DNA of 64,000 nt from Tubulanus polymorphus. Taxonomy: Eukaryota; Nemertea; Palaeonemertea; Tubulaniformes; Tubulanidae. Below are positions 30,443 through 42,400 of the stretch, piece by piece (the first letter of the stretch is position 1; the number at the start of each line of letters is the position of its first letter). The stretch spans positions 12,550,450-12,614,449 of the forward strand of contig NC_134026.1 in the NCBI RefSeq assembly GCF_964204645.1, read 5' to 3'. Position numbers and translations under genes: made by a program. The notes under the pieces are model-generated. The model worked only from the letters and a program-made list of their open reading frames with translations, was not told the origin of the DNA and searched no databases.

Positions 30443-31678
30443 ATTAGTGGGAGTTATATAAATCCTTCTAAGAATCCTAGAATATCTAATGCTATTAAAG
30501 CAGAAAGATCTCATCATATAATTACGCATAATCCTTCTAATATTAATCCTGATGAAACTTTATATGTTAGAATCCCGAGATTAACACAAAATACTATTTA
30601 TGTTCCAAATAGTATTTATTTATCAGCTGATATAAATGTAACTGGTAATAATAATAATTATGTTGTTGATAAGGTTGGAAGATATTTGATTGAAAAATTA
30701 ACTATAAAGATTGGCCCAGAAACAGTTTTCTCATTAGATGATTATTATTTATTTACGCATTACAAAGATTTATGGTTAACGAAAGAAAATAGAAATAATA
30801 TGATATTTCAAGGCATCCAATCAGAAAACCAAAATAAATTAAGATCGGGAGCTAATGACGCAATAGTTACTCGTACTGCAGATAATTTGATCAAAAAGAT
30901 TTATGGAAGCAAACATAAAATTCCATTAGATTTTGAATTGATAAATAATAATGCACCTTTATATAAATACGCAATTCAAGAAGATTTTATATTCGAAATG
31001 ACATTTGCTCCTGTTAATGAAATTGTATTATCTAGCATTGTTAAAGATATGGGTTATAAATTATCGAATATATGTTTAGAATATGACACAGTAACTGATG
31101 AAAATATTTCAAGCATAATTCAAACTCAATACAATCAAGGATTTTCATTATTATATGATTATATTGATAAATGTAAAACTGTAACTATTAATGCAAGTGA
31201 TGAAATTATTAATGAGAATATCAACTTCCCAAGAAGATCTATTAAAGGTATATTAATATTTTTTACCATTGCAACATATTCTAATGGCGCAATACAGGTC
31301 GATAATTATTATAATCCTGAAATAACAAAAGTAGAAATAACTATCGAAGGAATAGCAAATAAAATATTTTGTCAAGGAATGAGAATGATAGATCAATGGC
31401 CAGAAATTAGAAAATATTTTATGAATGAAAAAGTAAAATCATCTGAAAATTGTAATATTAATCAAATTGATTATTATACCGGTAATAAATATGCATTGTG
31501 GTTAGATTTTAGAGCAACAGAGGGTAATTCATTAGATGGTTCTGGAAAAAAATTACAGAACACTAAAGATGGGATACAATTATTCATGACAAAGAATAAA
31601 GGAATCAAAAATTTTAAAATGCACATTTATATTATATCTGACGCGCAATTAAATATTGTAAATTCTTCAATTAAATAG
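30443..31678 (+). pseudogene. Probable major capsid protein, open frame but start codon lost (element C)
   Basis: An uninterrupted 411-codon frame, but the position of the start codon of copy A (415) is ATT here (30443-30445), so translation would need a later ATG such as 30686. The N-terminal half has IPRLTQNT and the KLTIKIGPETVFSL strand pairs. The C-terminal half has DYYTGNKYALWLDFR, then GSGKKLQNTKDG, and ends in a YIISDAQLNI strand. The length and strand-rich pattern suit a double-jelly-roll capsid subunit. The identity rests on recalled similarity and position between the large membrane gene and the zinc-finger gene. Confidence 0.65.
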
Positions 31679-31723
31679 TGTTATGTATTAGAATTTTAAT
31701 TTTAATTAAAAAATTTATAATAA

Positions 31724-32532
31724 ATGGATGCAGGTAAAGTATATAAACATATTCCATACATTGATAAACATGAAAATAATGATGGCTTATATTATGTAAT
31801 ACCTTGTAATATAGCTTTGATATTTGATCCTATTTTCAAAAATTATAAAACTAAACTAATAGAAATCGATAATAATTAAAGTGGAGTTGCTGATAATTTA
31901 AGTAATGAAATTGATAATAATGTTTTACCTTCTACATCAAATAATGTTTTATCTTCTACATCAAATACTTTTTTACCTTCTACGCCTAATAATGAAATAA
32001 TATTAAATATTAGTGAAAATAGAAATTATTGTGGTTACTGTAAAGGTGAATTTTCAAACAGTCCATCAAATTGGAATAATCATATGAATACAGCTAAACA
32101 TATTACTAATGTAATAGAGCCTGTTGGTATAAGAGATTTTATAGAACACCCATTTAGATATGTAACAAAGTTTGTTTCAAATAAAAAAGTAAATGGTAAA
32201 GATTTATATAAAGATTCATTAGGTGAATTTTTATCTAGGGAACCTGTTAATGATAAATTAGATTTATCTGCTGCTAAAAAAAATAATAGGATCAAACATT
32301 GTAAGTGAAATGTTGGGGTCAAACACTAAGAAAGATGACAATGAAAATATAGTTACAGGTAAATATATTGATTTAATGATGAAGGTATTAAGAAATCGAA
32401 AATAGAAGATATATTTACAAGTCGTGATAATGCTCAAGTTTTATCAAAAAACGATTTTAATTTGGCTATTGTGAAAATGAGTCGGTAGATATGTTGAATA
32501 AATTGTTAGGGTATGATGATGAAAGTGATTAA
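31724..32532 (+). pseudogene. Element C zinc-finger protein downstream of capsid gene
   Basis: ATG 31724 in TTATAATAAATG. The first 51 codons are open, then a TAA at 31876 and the frame resumes. A threefold Leu-(P/S)-S-T-(S/P)-N repeat lies at about 31927-31990. A C2H2 finger (YCGYCKGEF ... HMNTAKH) is at about 32028-32103, followed by a conserved-looking basic region to 32308. Weaker remnants (SKIEDIFTSRDNAQ-type) continue to 32532. Copy A has a different gene with one finger at this place. Function unknown; nucleic-acid binding likely. Confidence 0.5.
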
Positions 32533-32765
32533 GATAGTAATGATAATTATCTAACACGCACATAATATATTAGTTGAAAATTGTATAAAATAATAGTTAA
32601 TAAAACAAGAAAATTAACTTTAATAAATTATTTGACGCCTGCGAAAAAATGTAGAATTTCTGGTATAAGCTAATTATGAGATTATTAAGGGGAATTATGA
32701 GATTTGGCGATTGGGTAGATGATACAGTCTTCGACTAGTCTAATTTAAAAAAAAATTGTCAACTT

Positions 32766-33105
32766 GTGCCCACTTTTGCCTCTAAGCTGGTCTGCAACTT
32801 CATTGCCTCCATGGTTGAAGAAAGGGCTCTTCTGATGTCTGCTTCATCATGACTTTGAGCATATCGTGTAGCCAGCCAGCCCGGTCCTGGGGCCCGGTCT
32901 GGCTGTCACTTGATATCCTAGACTTGAGTCTGGGTTGAAGTAGACATTGTCATTTAAATAACTTATTCATGTTATTCTGTATGAATTACCCGTGTGTCTT
33001 GTATTTTCTTTTTTAAAAATTTGTAAATTTATTGATTTTTGGAATTTTATCCCGGAATTTCAATGTAATAAAGATCAGTATTAATGAGGATAAAGTATTG
33101 AATTG
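32766..33105. mobile_element. Short retroposon (SINE or LINE 3' end), 340 bp
   Basis: Flanked by a 12-bp duplication AATTGTCAACTT (32754-32765 and 33106-33117). The insert is GC-richer than the element, has a GC-rich inverted segment (CAGCCAG ... CTGGCTG) and ends in an AATAAAG-containing tail with ATTGAATTG repeats. No coding sequence. Family not recognised. Confidence 0.65.
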
Positions 33106-33117
33106 AATTGTCAACTT

Positions 33118-33757
33118 ATACACATGCCATCAGTGGACGCGGAGCCGTATATGACAGCTATGCTATTATAAATTGCTAATCTCATGAAACCTGCATACGT
33201 CTAATATCGAACATATTTTCTAAAACATTTGAATATTGAAATTATATGTTTACACGTTTTTATATAGACCGCTTGTAGCCGCCGATGAAATTCACGCCGG
33301 CCCAACTCAGATCGTAGAGTCACTAGTAGAAAGATCGCAGATCGTCACTATCGCAGATCGTCACTAGCATCCCCATGTCAGGGTCTGACTTTTATATCAG
33401 ACTTCCAAATCGTGTATACATCCGCCATTTAACCGAATAATCCGATTTACTTATCATTTCTATTTATCCCTGCCGCTCTTGATATAATCATACATCCTTT
33501 ACTATTACAATACGTCTTCTCATGATATTCAATGCGATATAACATTTCGACGTTCAAATAGAGGTCATTATATAATCCCAGGGAGCCATTCTACATCTTT
33601 ATCAATAATATTTTGCCAAATAGCTTGTATGTGTACACATAAACCTGTGACGTTTTGCACATCGATTTACGGTTGTCGTTTGTAAAATGACGCTGAATGG
33701 TTATCATTGTTTAGGTTTCATAATGGTAACGTTTTATAAGGCGTCAAAAAAGGGGTT
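33118..33757. other. Noncoding sequence in the convergent gap of element C
   Basis: About 640 bp without a gene. It is less AT-rich than the element and has no match in element A, where the two arms are closer. It contains a short repeated AGATCGTCACTA/AGATCGCAGATCGTCAC patch (33331-33366). Possibly inserted host-derived DNA. Confidence 0.4.
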
Positions 33758-33950
33758 TTAAGTTTTTATGTATCTAATACGTATCTAATACATATTTAAG
33801 TATTTATGTATCTAATATGTATTAATCTAAATAACCTTTATTAGTTAGTCAAACTTAGTTGAAAAATTAAAATAGATAATATTTATTTAAAAAAAGGGGT
33901 TTTAAGTATTAAGGTATCTAATACGTATCTAATACATTAATACTTAAAAT
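33758..33950. repeat. GTATCTAATAC palindromic repeats downstream of ATPase (element C)
   Basis: Two blocks of about 45 bp (33758-33800, 33896-33945), each GGGGTTTTAAGT... followed by TATCTAATACGTATCTAATAC. The intervening 90 bp include TAGTTGAAAAATTAAAATAG, also seen in element A (about 2612-2640). Conserved position beside the ATPase stop in both elements. Confidence 0.55.
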
Positions 33951-33953
33951 ACC

Positions 33954-34564
33954 TTATTTTATAAACTTATATTCATATGGAAATTGAAGCCTCAGAAGTA
34001 ATTTTGAACCTTTATTATTCTTTAATTTATTCATATATTCAACAAGTAATTCAGTAGGTATAATTTGATTTTCTTCCAATGATTGTTGCATAGATTTTCT
34101 ATCTTTGTTATAAAATGAAACTAGAAATCTTATATTCTCCCTAAAGTCTTTAACATTTGAATTATATTTTTGATTTAAAACCCATGTTGTTATCCCAAAA
34201 TGTCTCCCAGAGAAAGCTAGATAACATAACTCGCTTTCTCTCACTTTTTAATAATGTAAATTTGCAAAATCGTCTATAATGAATAATGTATTTGAACCTT
34301 TATAAATATCAATTGCTATTTTAATACAATTATCTAAATTTTCTTTTACTGTTTCAGGATCTAATATAATAAACTTTTTTATCTTAACTATATCTCCATT
34401 ATATGTTTTATTCATTTCATAAGTAGGACAGAATAATATTATATTATCAAAATGATTCTTATAAATAGTTCTAACAAATCTAATATGAAATGTGTTTTAC
34501 GACAGTTGGTTACCCCAGTAACTGACATATTATGCGGTTCAAATATAAATAAATCTTTATTCAT
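33954..34564 (-). pseudogene. Packaging ATPase, decayed (element C)
   Basis: The C-terminal piece 34244-33954 is open; a stop at about 34247 and a one-base loss near 34472 break the rest. The Walker A box here reads GVTNCRKT, so the Gly before the catalytic Lys is Arg. Walker B (LFIIDDFA) is present at about 34270. Compared with element A, this copy shows the same domain order and overlaps the integrase gene end, but it could not give an active enzyme. Confidence 0.8.
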
Positions 34565-35640
34565 TTATTCTTTTAATTTTACTGGATAAATCCATTCATT
34601 AAATTTATCATCATACCCTTTATATTTCACCAAAGAATACTTTTTTCCTTTAAGAGTTTTTGTTTTCAATACTTTTTCTATTTTGTATTCTATTTCATCT
34701 GGGTTCGGTACAAGTGATAATTCTTGTTCATAGAAATAACCTAATATTTCTTCATCTTTTAAATATTCTAATTTATAAACAAATGGTTTAGTTAATATTA
34801 TCTTTTTAATCTTGAATATTTCTTCTGTAAAATTAGGAGTATAACCTTTATAAAATGTTTTTCCATATTTAGCTATTCTAACGTGTTGTCCAATTTTAAA
34901 TTTAGGTTCTCCGAAATCATGTGTAACAAACGCACTATATAAATTATCCCAAACTATTTCTGAATTATCTTCTTTTCTAGCTTGTATAGGTTTCATATTT
35001 ATAGAACTATGTTTAGAATTATTATAACCTTTCACTAAATCATCTAACACATCGATATATTTATATGTTTCATTAGCAGTAAAATATTTCCACATTCTAG
35101 ATTTTAATGTTTTATTAAATCTTTCTATAATCGATGCTTTTTTATCTGAGTGTGTTGAAAAATAATCTACATCGTTATCAGATAATAGTTTTTTAAAATG
35201 TTTATTATAGAATTCTTTACCTTCATCGAATTGTATCTTATCTGGAATAGATCTTTTGATTTAAGAACATTTGTTACTTCTATACCAGTTTTATTTTTGA
35301 TTGGATTTTGACCATGCGTATCTACTGAATATATCTATAACATTTAATATCCAGAAATATCCTTTGTTGTGTTCTTCTAAGTTCTTCATATCAATTAAAT
35401 CTGCTTGCCATTGTTGAGCAATATATGAAACCATAACGTTTCTTGTTAAATAAGTTTATCCATTTTCTTGTGGATTTGATATGTTGGTTGATTTTGTAAC
35501 CATAATTTTAATTCACTATATTTTATATTTTCATAATCAGATTTAATTTTATCCCATAATTCTGAAACGCAAGAATATGATACTTCACTCTCTGGGTTAT
35601 AATATAAATCTCTTAAATATTGTTCTTTTTTCATCTTATT
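34565..35640 (-). pseudogene. Integrase with chromodomain, decayed (element C)
   Basis: Open pieces are 35634-35446 (N-terminal) and 35095-34565 (C-terminal with basic linker and chromodomain, ending before the Trp-Ile core is complete). The catalytic core lies between 35440 and 35100, with frame changes near 35453, 35310 and 35255 and a stop near 35096. The acidic residues of the core can still be made out in shifted frames. It is a clear homologue of 3346-4437. Confidence 0.85.
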
Positions 35641-36000
35641 TTAATCCATTAATAATAATTTAGATTTAGTTTCAATGATTTTATCATTTGATTTATTTTC
35701 TGGTATAATAGGTTTATCATCAGAATCATTATTGTTATTAAATTTTGATTCATATATTACACCGGAGAATATAATAATTGTGATTAACCCAATTGTAATA
35801 TATAAGTAATTATTTCTTCCACTATTAGAAGAATCAGATGGATTATCATTCGAATCAATATCAGATAATTTCTGTGATTCATTTATATCAGTTAATTTCT
35901 TTTTCTTAGCTTTTTTTAATTCTGCAGATCTTTTACCTAATTCCCTTGCCCATTTAATTTGTTTTTCAGATCTAGGCTTCTTCTTAATATCATCACTCAT
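35641..36000 (-). CDS. Element membrane protein with basic N-terminus (SEKQ-type), element C
   Basis: 119 codons, intact. It has the same plan as 4444-4842: a basic start (KKKPRSEKQIKWARELGKR), a Ser/Asn/Asp-rich linker, one hydrophobic segment at about 68-86 (LYITIGLITIIIFSGVIY), and a short polar tail ending KLLLMD as in the other copy. Shorter than copy A by 13 codons in the tail. Start TAAAATAAATG. Confidence 0.7.
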   Translation of the reverse strand: MSDDIKKKPRSEKQIKWARELGKRSAELKKAKKKKLTDINESQKLSDIDSNDNPSDSSNSGRNNYLYITIGLITIIIFSGVIYESKFNNNNDSDDKPIIPENKSNDKIIETKSKLLLMD

Positions 36001-36590
36001 TTATTTTAGTTAATTTTTGTTCTGATTCATTTTCTGTTTCACCGTGTGGGTGCCGTATGGCACCATCTGTTTCGTTCTTACCTGATTTATATTCTATAGG
36101 CTTCATATTCGAAATTGTTATGACACCAGTAGAAATTAATGTCATAACCGATCCTAATTGGAATGAAGCGTATCCAACCCATTTTTGTAATTCAGTCATA
36201 ACTAAGTAGTCATTTTTTAAATCACTATATAATTTATTTTCATCATCAATTGGTATAATCCGTTTACATAATTTTGAATAACATTTGACAATACCATCAC
36301 TTATATTTATTCTAGCTAATATTGACTCTTCATAAATCTTAAAATATTCCATTACTTTATCTGGTTTCATGGCATCTAGTTCTTTATAAGTTACAATTTT
36401 TCCCAAGAACTCTTTAGATTTCCCTCCGGCAATTAGTAATTCAAAATGGCGCTTACAATATAAGTAGTATTCATCATCAATATTGTTATCAACTTGAGCA
36501 CAATTAGTTACAACTGCATCATTATTGCCAGTAATGCCAAAATCCTCAATTGTCTTTTCAATATCAGCATTATTTTTACTCGATTTCTTT
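35993..36590 (-). pseudogene. Element membrane protein (MSKK-type), element C
   Basis: The open part is 36406-35993 (137 aa). The upstream frame to an apparent start near 36590 matches fragment D (47574 on) but is broken close to 36410. It includes the CKRHFELLIAGGK stretch, a Lys-Ile-Val-Thr-Tyr-Lys-Glu-Leu segment and one hydrophobic segment (LGSVMTLISTGVITI). Its 3' end overlaps the next gene's ATG by 8 nt. Function unknown. Confidence 0.6.
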
Positions 36591-36851
36591 GACAGTTATA
36601 TTAGAGAAAAAAGCGAGAAAAAAAATATTATAAGTATTATAAAATGATACTAATTACTCTTTAGGTTAATACTAAATTGACTAGGTTAGTTAATGTTAAA
36701 GAATTTTTATTCAAACCCATTCAAAATCTTTTTAATCTAGTGTTAACAAGAATTGCAAAAGAAAATATTAAAAATATAATAGAAATAATGGATAGTTGAA
36801 GTTATTGCTTTTTTATTACATTTTATTTGAGATATATTAATCTTTAACCAC

Positions 36852-37563
36852 TTATAAAGACTCAACGTATTGTTCATTATTTGGATCATTGTTCCATATT
36901 TCAATAAATTTCTTTGCTTTATCCAGTTGATCCAAATATAATTTCATATCAAGTTTGTTCCCTTTCCTAATATTTTCAACTTTTTCTAAAGGTCTTAAAT
37001 TCTGCCAGCTCCAGATTAATTTCTGATTGTGTTCATCATTCATGTTGAATTTAGATATTGGTAACACGTGATCAATATGAAAATAATCTCCATAATTATC
37101 TATATTCATTTTTTCATTGAACATATATATAATCCATGATTTGAGAAATTTATCTGTACAACCCAACAAATTAGATGGTGTAACTGAATGCTTTTCTTTA
37201 ATGAATAATTGTGATAATCTATTTCTCAAACATTGTTTCATTTTAAAATTAAGATCTGTTTTGTATCACTTCTCATATATTCTGTCATATAATCACGGTT
37301 ATCTTTTTTCCAATCTCTCATGTATTCTGGATTATTTGCTCGCCATTGTTTTTACAATTCTTTACATTTTTCTAGATTATTTATATAATATTGTTTACTA
37401 TTTTGATTATGGCAGCTTTTGCAGTTATGACGTAAACCATCATTGCCAATCTTACGTTTATAATAATCTGTAAATGGCTTACTTTTTTTACATTTACAAC
37501 ATAAATATTTATAACACCAGTGTTATTTGTAATATTAATAATTTGTGGCTGTTTACTTTCCAT
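36852..37563 (-). pseudogene. HNH endonuclease, element C copy
   Basis: The C-terminal part 37241-36852 is open and holds the HNH core (HIDHVLPISKF at about residue 54, NLRPLEKVENI, KGN). The N-terminal part starts at ATG 37563 (TATAAATG) but a frame shift near 37495 and others near 37350 and 37265 disrupt the zinc ribbon. Unlike in element A, about 1.1 kb of noncoding sequence separates this gene from the terminal repeat. Confidence 0.85.
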
Positions 37564-37722
37564 TTATAATATATGAATTTTTTTATTCTATTTGAAATCT
37601 ATTTGATAATTTCCGTCTGTTCATCTTCGACTAACGTCATCCTTTTTCATTCCTCGCTGCTTTTGATAAGTCATTTCGGTTCCTTGATATCTAAATCATA
37701 CCAGTTACAATATCCGTGTCGC

Positions 37723-37884
37723 ATACAGGCGCGCTTTTGCTTAATACGCATGCGCTAATCATAATTGTATATTTATTCTGTAAAATTGAAACAACCGAAC
37801 ATAGAACATTCAAACGCATGCGCATTAAGCAAAAGTGCGCATACAGGCGCGCTTTTGATCAATGCGCATGCGCTAATCATAATT
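37723..37884. repeat. Direct repeat with GCGCATGCGC core
   Basis: CATACAGGCGCGCTTTTG and the following 28 bases at 37723-37768 recur at 37839-37884; the space between holds an inverted copy of GCATGCGCATTAAGCAAAAG. GC-rich islands in AT-rich DNA. No gene is seen. Confidence 0.6.
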
Positions 37885-38049
37885 GAAACGACGAACATAG
37901 AATATACACCAAGCTGCGCCTACAGATTTACACAATACATATACAAGTATGTTCGGTCGTTTCATCCAATACATCATTTGATTTCTATTTATAAATTTTA
38001 TAATTACAAACATTTTTTTCAATTGCCGGTAAATATTTAACTACATCAA

Positions 38050-38241
38050 CAAATGTTAAACTTAATCATTGGAATTTTTGGAGTAGTCTAAATGTTTTTG
38101 AAATTCTTATATAGTTTCTTCGTCGATCTTTTGTGTTTCTTGTGCTTCTACGCCAATTTCTATTGGTTCGATATCCATTGCTGTCTACTCCTCAGAAAGA
38201 GTATCTTGAGTTTCTCTATCGCTTCTTGATGCGCGTGACAT
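38050..38241 (-). pseudogene. Small acidic ORF remnant between HNH and terminus
   Basis: ATG 38241 follows TTAATAAAATG. It reads a short Ser/Arg/Glu-rich peptide (MSRASRSDRETQDTLSEE), a stop, then in frame a Glu/Ile-rich stretch (MDIEPIEIGVEAQETQK). It may be a broken small gene of the element. Weak case: no homologue in the other copies. Confidence 0.25.
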
Positions 38242-38619
38242 TTTATTAATCTAAAAGATATTAGTGGTAACTCTAATTATCTAAAAGATATACTAAATAC
38301 ACTTAAATATATTTAAAGGTTTCATATTTAGTAGCCCCCCCCTTTCCCTACTTCATAATAACTACAAAAACAGTAATTACATTTAGAACTGTAAACCTTA
38401 ACTCCGAATGGTGTTTCGATAGATAAATCCTAAGCGTTCTGTGTATGCCGTCTGTTCAGTAAGAGAGCGGCGATCCAGTATGTGTAGTACATACTTGCGC
38501 AACAGTAAATATCAGAGGTATGATTCATTATGTCGCAATACATACTCAACAGGCGCCGTGTATCACTATGGCAACTATAGCAACAGGTGTTGTAAAAAAT
38601 CAAGAGTCATGTATTAAAG

Positions 38620-38914
38620 TATATTGATTTTACATGTTGGACAGTAGTACTTCTTATTTGCTTCCATTAAATCAAATTTAAATCAAATTATCAAATTTTT
38701 TATTAAAATTGATTTTAGAAGTTATTCAATTATATGTTATTCATATATATGAATATTTTAAGAGTAATAGGGATAATAGGAGTTCAGGTTAAAGGTTGAA
38801 GGGGCGAGTGAGTAAAAAATGAAAAATAAATTCGAGCGTGCGAGAATTTATTTTTTATTTTTTATGAGCTCGACCTTTCGACCTTTGGCTTGAACCCCTA
38901 TTATCCCTATTACT
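38620..38914. repeat. Right terminal inverted repeat of element C with complete 152-bp palindrome
   Basis: 38763-38914 opens with AGTAATAGGGATAATAGG and closes with its complement. Between them AGGTTGAAGGGGCGAG... and ...CTCGACCTTTCGACCTTT partly pair, with an inner stem AAATAAATTC/GAATTTATTT around GAGCGTGCGA. Inside it (38620-38762) lie TTCATATATATGAATATT and the first 47 codon bases of the zinc-finger gene on the minus strand. Host-like DNA starts at 38915. Confidence 0.85.
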
Positions 38915-39701
38915 TGCATTGACAGATTCGAACCTAATATGCAACCACTGCGTAAACGTCAAATATGATTCAGCTTTGAAACCGAACATACGCGGACGTA
39001 CAATCAACAAATATGAATTTATTTGACCAGGCATTTATTTTGGCATTCAAACATCATGATACTGTTTTATCACCATGCTTAAAAATGGATCTGTCCTATC
39101 AAGAACTCATCTTAAGCACCTGCTGAGTCGATAGATTGAGTGAATTTACAGATAAGAACGTATTATGATTTAGAATAGATCTAAGAAGTTAATGTTTTCA
39201 TTGAAATATTTGAATAAATACATTGTAGTGTAGATTTTATCAATAAATTATGATTATTTTTGGTCTGGGTTTCCGGCTGATGTTGATTTTGGCTTTTATG
39301 GATTACAAATTCTATAGTGAAAAACAATTGATACCTGCAACATGTGTCTAAATCAAACCTATTCCACTAGTTGCGTGTGTTTCCTAATAAACGGGAGAGT
39401 CACTCTTGATCTGAGTTATTAGAAACATAATGTTAATTTAGTTATAGAAATTCATTGCCTTTTTGAAAATTCTGTAATAATATTTGTTCTGTCCTAATTT
39501 TTATTACTGTATGAACCAATGATGTGCTTTGTAAATATGATGTAATAAAATAAATTTGAATTTGAATTAAATTTGAACATGAGAATCAAGCATAACTTGT
39601 GTTTTTTCAACTTGTCTTTTGTTAACAGTTCCAGAGTTTCAATTACAATCAAATACAAATTGGCTAAAAAGTACATAGGAATAAATGAAATGAACCGTTA
39701 G

Positions 39702-40980
39702 TTACTAGTGATCCACAGCTAGATTTTCGTAGTATTTGAAAATGTTTCGTAGTATTTAGAAATGTTCTTAATGTTGTTTCCGTATGTGTGGGGGTTACGT
39801 TAAAGCCGTCAGACAAGAACGTACTAGTAGTAAGAATTACGAAAGTTCTTGTTTGATGCTTTCATCTACCAACGCAAACCATAAATCAGTCTATAAACAA
39901 CAATTCTTTCTCGGTTCTTCTGCTGTGAGATCTGGCAAACATTCAGAAAATCTTTATATAAAACTTTTAAATAGTTGGAACCATATTTGGTTGGGTCGGA
40001 ACAATGGAGTGTATTTATAATGAAGCTCGTGAAGGGATCACGCTGATACTTGATGATATTCCCGGCTACTTTCCGTAAAAGGAAAAACCGGAAGTTTAGG
40101 AAGATGTGGTTGTTTTGTTTATCCTGTATTAAAATAGAATTAGTTAAATTGTAGATAAAATAATTAGTATAAGTATTTCAAATAATTTAAGAATTGATAA
40201 TCAATCACAATGTATTCCGAATCGTAGTTAATTATAATAATTAAAAAAGAAACAATGAATTTGTACCGTAATTAGAAAAGAAAACAAAGTTTTGAAAAGA
40301 TATTTAATTTGAGTAATCTAGATGTTGTTTAAGAACAAATTGTGAATAATCGCTAATGTTTTAGAAAAATTAATTTGTGTTAAATGTTAAAACTAGCTGT
40401 CTGTAGTTTCTGTTGTCTGTATGCGCTCGTTGGTAATTCACAGACAATAGCTGCTCTCTCAACAACGACTAGCAAGGAGTGAGTAAATCACAACGCGTCA
40501 TGACAGGAGGGTTGGAAGAAAAAGTTTATATCAGCAAATCAGTTTCTAAAAATACCTTTAGATCAGCAAATCAGTAGGGCTAAATTTTCCGTAACTAAAA
40601 ACGGTCATGACAGTTGGGTAGCTGCTCCTTGCCAAAAAGCGGAAGACCCTGCGTGGGAGAATCGGAATTCTGAGAATGCCGGTTCTTTCTACAAAAGGGG
40701 GCCGCTATCGAGAGAGAGGAGAGAATCTGTACCTTAGTAAGACGAGTGTCGACAGCAGGACAGGAGAAGCTTCGGAACGATAGGGATTCATATACAATAG
40801 GGATTAGGAAAATCATTCACAGGTTCAAGGTAAATAAAATATATTATCTTCAATATTATCATCCGGTATTTCAATTTATTCATTCGGATTTGTGCACGGA
40901 CACGTTCTCTCGCCAGGGCCTTACTCAAGTATTTTATAGATAACGATTTAAGAGAGGATTGTGACCGGTGTATCACTAGT
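39702..40980. mobile_element. Possible DNA transposon insertion in unit X
   Basis: The inverted copy of unit X (near 54880-54920) lacks this 1.27-kb stretch. It is flanked by ACTAGTG on both sides (39702-39708, 40974-40980), a possible 7-8 bp target duplication as in hAT-like elements. Terminal inverted repeats are not convincing and no transposase is present. Contents are otherwise noncoding. Confidence 0.35.
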
Positions 40981-41973
40981 GTTATGTCGATCGTGTTGAA
41001 TCACTTTGCTTGATTTGAAGGAATCACATCTTCTATGGTGCAACATCGGTCGCAGAGAGATATCTTGGTGTTGACTCACCTTGACCATCTAACTTCATGC
41101 GTTTGACATTGGAATCAGCATCATACCATTTTGAACTGCATAATATTCATACAACATGAAAACCTACAGTACATCTATACAGTAATCAAACTTTCACCGA
41201 TGTTGGATATTTGAATGAACGTTAGGCTTATTTCAGTATTCTGAAGCAGGAAATAATAAGCCCAATCAATAGGCCCTATTCCCATTGGAACAATTGTATA
41301 ATGCGTACAGCTGTACCGTACACTTATCAGTCAAGAATGGAGAAATCGGTATACCAAACCTACGAACAGCAAAATGTACAGGCCTACAATGATTTCTGGT
41401 ATACAAGCCGTGACCACATGAACGTTTTGGATCTAGGTTTGACTATTAATATCAGCAGGTCAGAGAAGGCCTGGCCAAATTTAATCACATGACTCAAATC
41501 AATAAGCCTTTCTGCGTGTGAATACTTCACTGTATTGTTTTAAAAATAGGCCTATCGAGGGAATTAGTACATAGACTAAATTAGACTTTAAGCTAGTCCT
41601 GACCAAATCCTATCCATGTTATAATGGCACCAGTTATAGTAACATCACTGTAGGGCGACGAGAGGGAAAAAGTTGTGTTTGTGGTACATAGGCATGGTAG
41701 GCTTGTACTAACTTAATACTTAAAACGCTGTTGTTAGCTGTACGTGACTGTACGGTGATTTCTACTGGTTAGCCGTATGTGAGTACGTTGACGCTCAGAC
41801 ATGCAATATTGGGATTCGAAACCAAACGAAAAAAAATAATCCAGTAGTAGTCCAGTGATTTACCCACTGTGACACAGAACGTAACTACAGGGTGGATGAA
41901 ATTTGATTTACAAATAGCCTAGCCTCACTAACCCAAATTCCATTCTTTCACGCATCCGCGTTTGCAGATTATA

Positions 41974-42400
41974 GGAACTCACGTACGGCATTTTTAGGGA
42001 ACTCGCGTACGGTTAACCTGTGGATATCATCGTACAGTCACGTACGGGTAACAACTTCGTATTTAAAATGGTATTGGCTACTAGGAACTCACGTACGGCG
42101 TTAGTAGGGAACTCACGTACGGTTAACCTGTGGAGATCACCGTTCAGTCACGTACGGGTAACAACTTCGTGATTAAAATGGTATTGGCTACTAGGAACTC
42201 ACGTACGGCGTTAGTAGGGAACTCACGTACGGTTAACCTGTGGAGATCACGTACAGTCACGTACGGGTAACAACTTCGTACTTCAAATGGTATTGGCTAC
42301 CAGGAACCCACGTACGGCGTTAATAGGGAACTCACGTACGGTTAACCTGTGGAGATCACCGTACAGTCACGTACGGGTAACAACTACGTACTTAAAAATA
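41974..42400. repeat. 109-111 bp minisatellite with CACGTACGG units
   Basis: Nearly four copies; unit starts are at 41974, 42083, 42194 and 42303 (GGAACTCACGTACGGCG). Each unit holds four ACGTAC-containing sites, two of them GGAACTCACGTACGG. About two inverted units lie at 53690-53885. Confidence 0.85.

Larger units (their letters stand above)
19846..38914. mobile_element. Maverick/Polinton-like element C, nearly complete
   Basis: Inverted terminal repeats lie at 19846-20086 and 38620-38914, giving 19.07 kb with a 2.87-kb Penelope-like insertion and a 0.34-kb retroposon inside, so about 15.8 kb or less originally. The left arm (polymerase, small proteins, capsid-like gene) reads right, and the right arm (ATPase, integrase, membrane proteins, HNH) reads left. 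The gene set is that of Polintons. No maturation protease was recognised. Most genes carry stops or frameshifts. No target-site duplication can be read because the left outer end is truncated. Confidence 0.85.

Noticed and set aside
41301-41492. ORF conserved in the inverted copy at 54389-54571
   Set aside because: Similarity is explained by duplication of unit X; no domain and different ends in the two copies.
41974-42400. Regular spaced repeats that might look like a CRISPR array
   Set aside because: The units are contiguous 109-bp minisatellite copies without unique spacers, in eukaryotic DNA.
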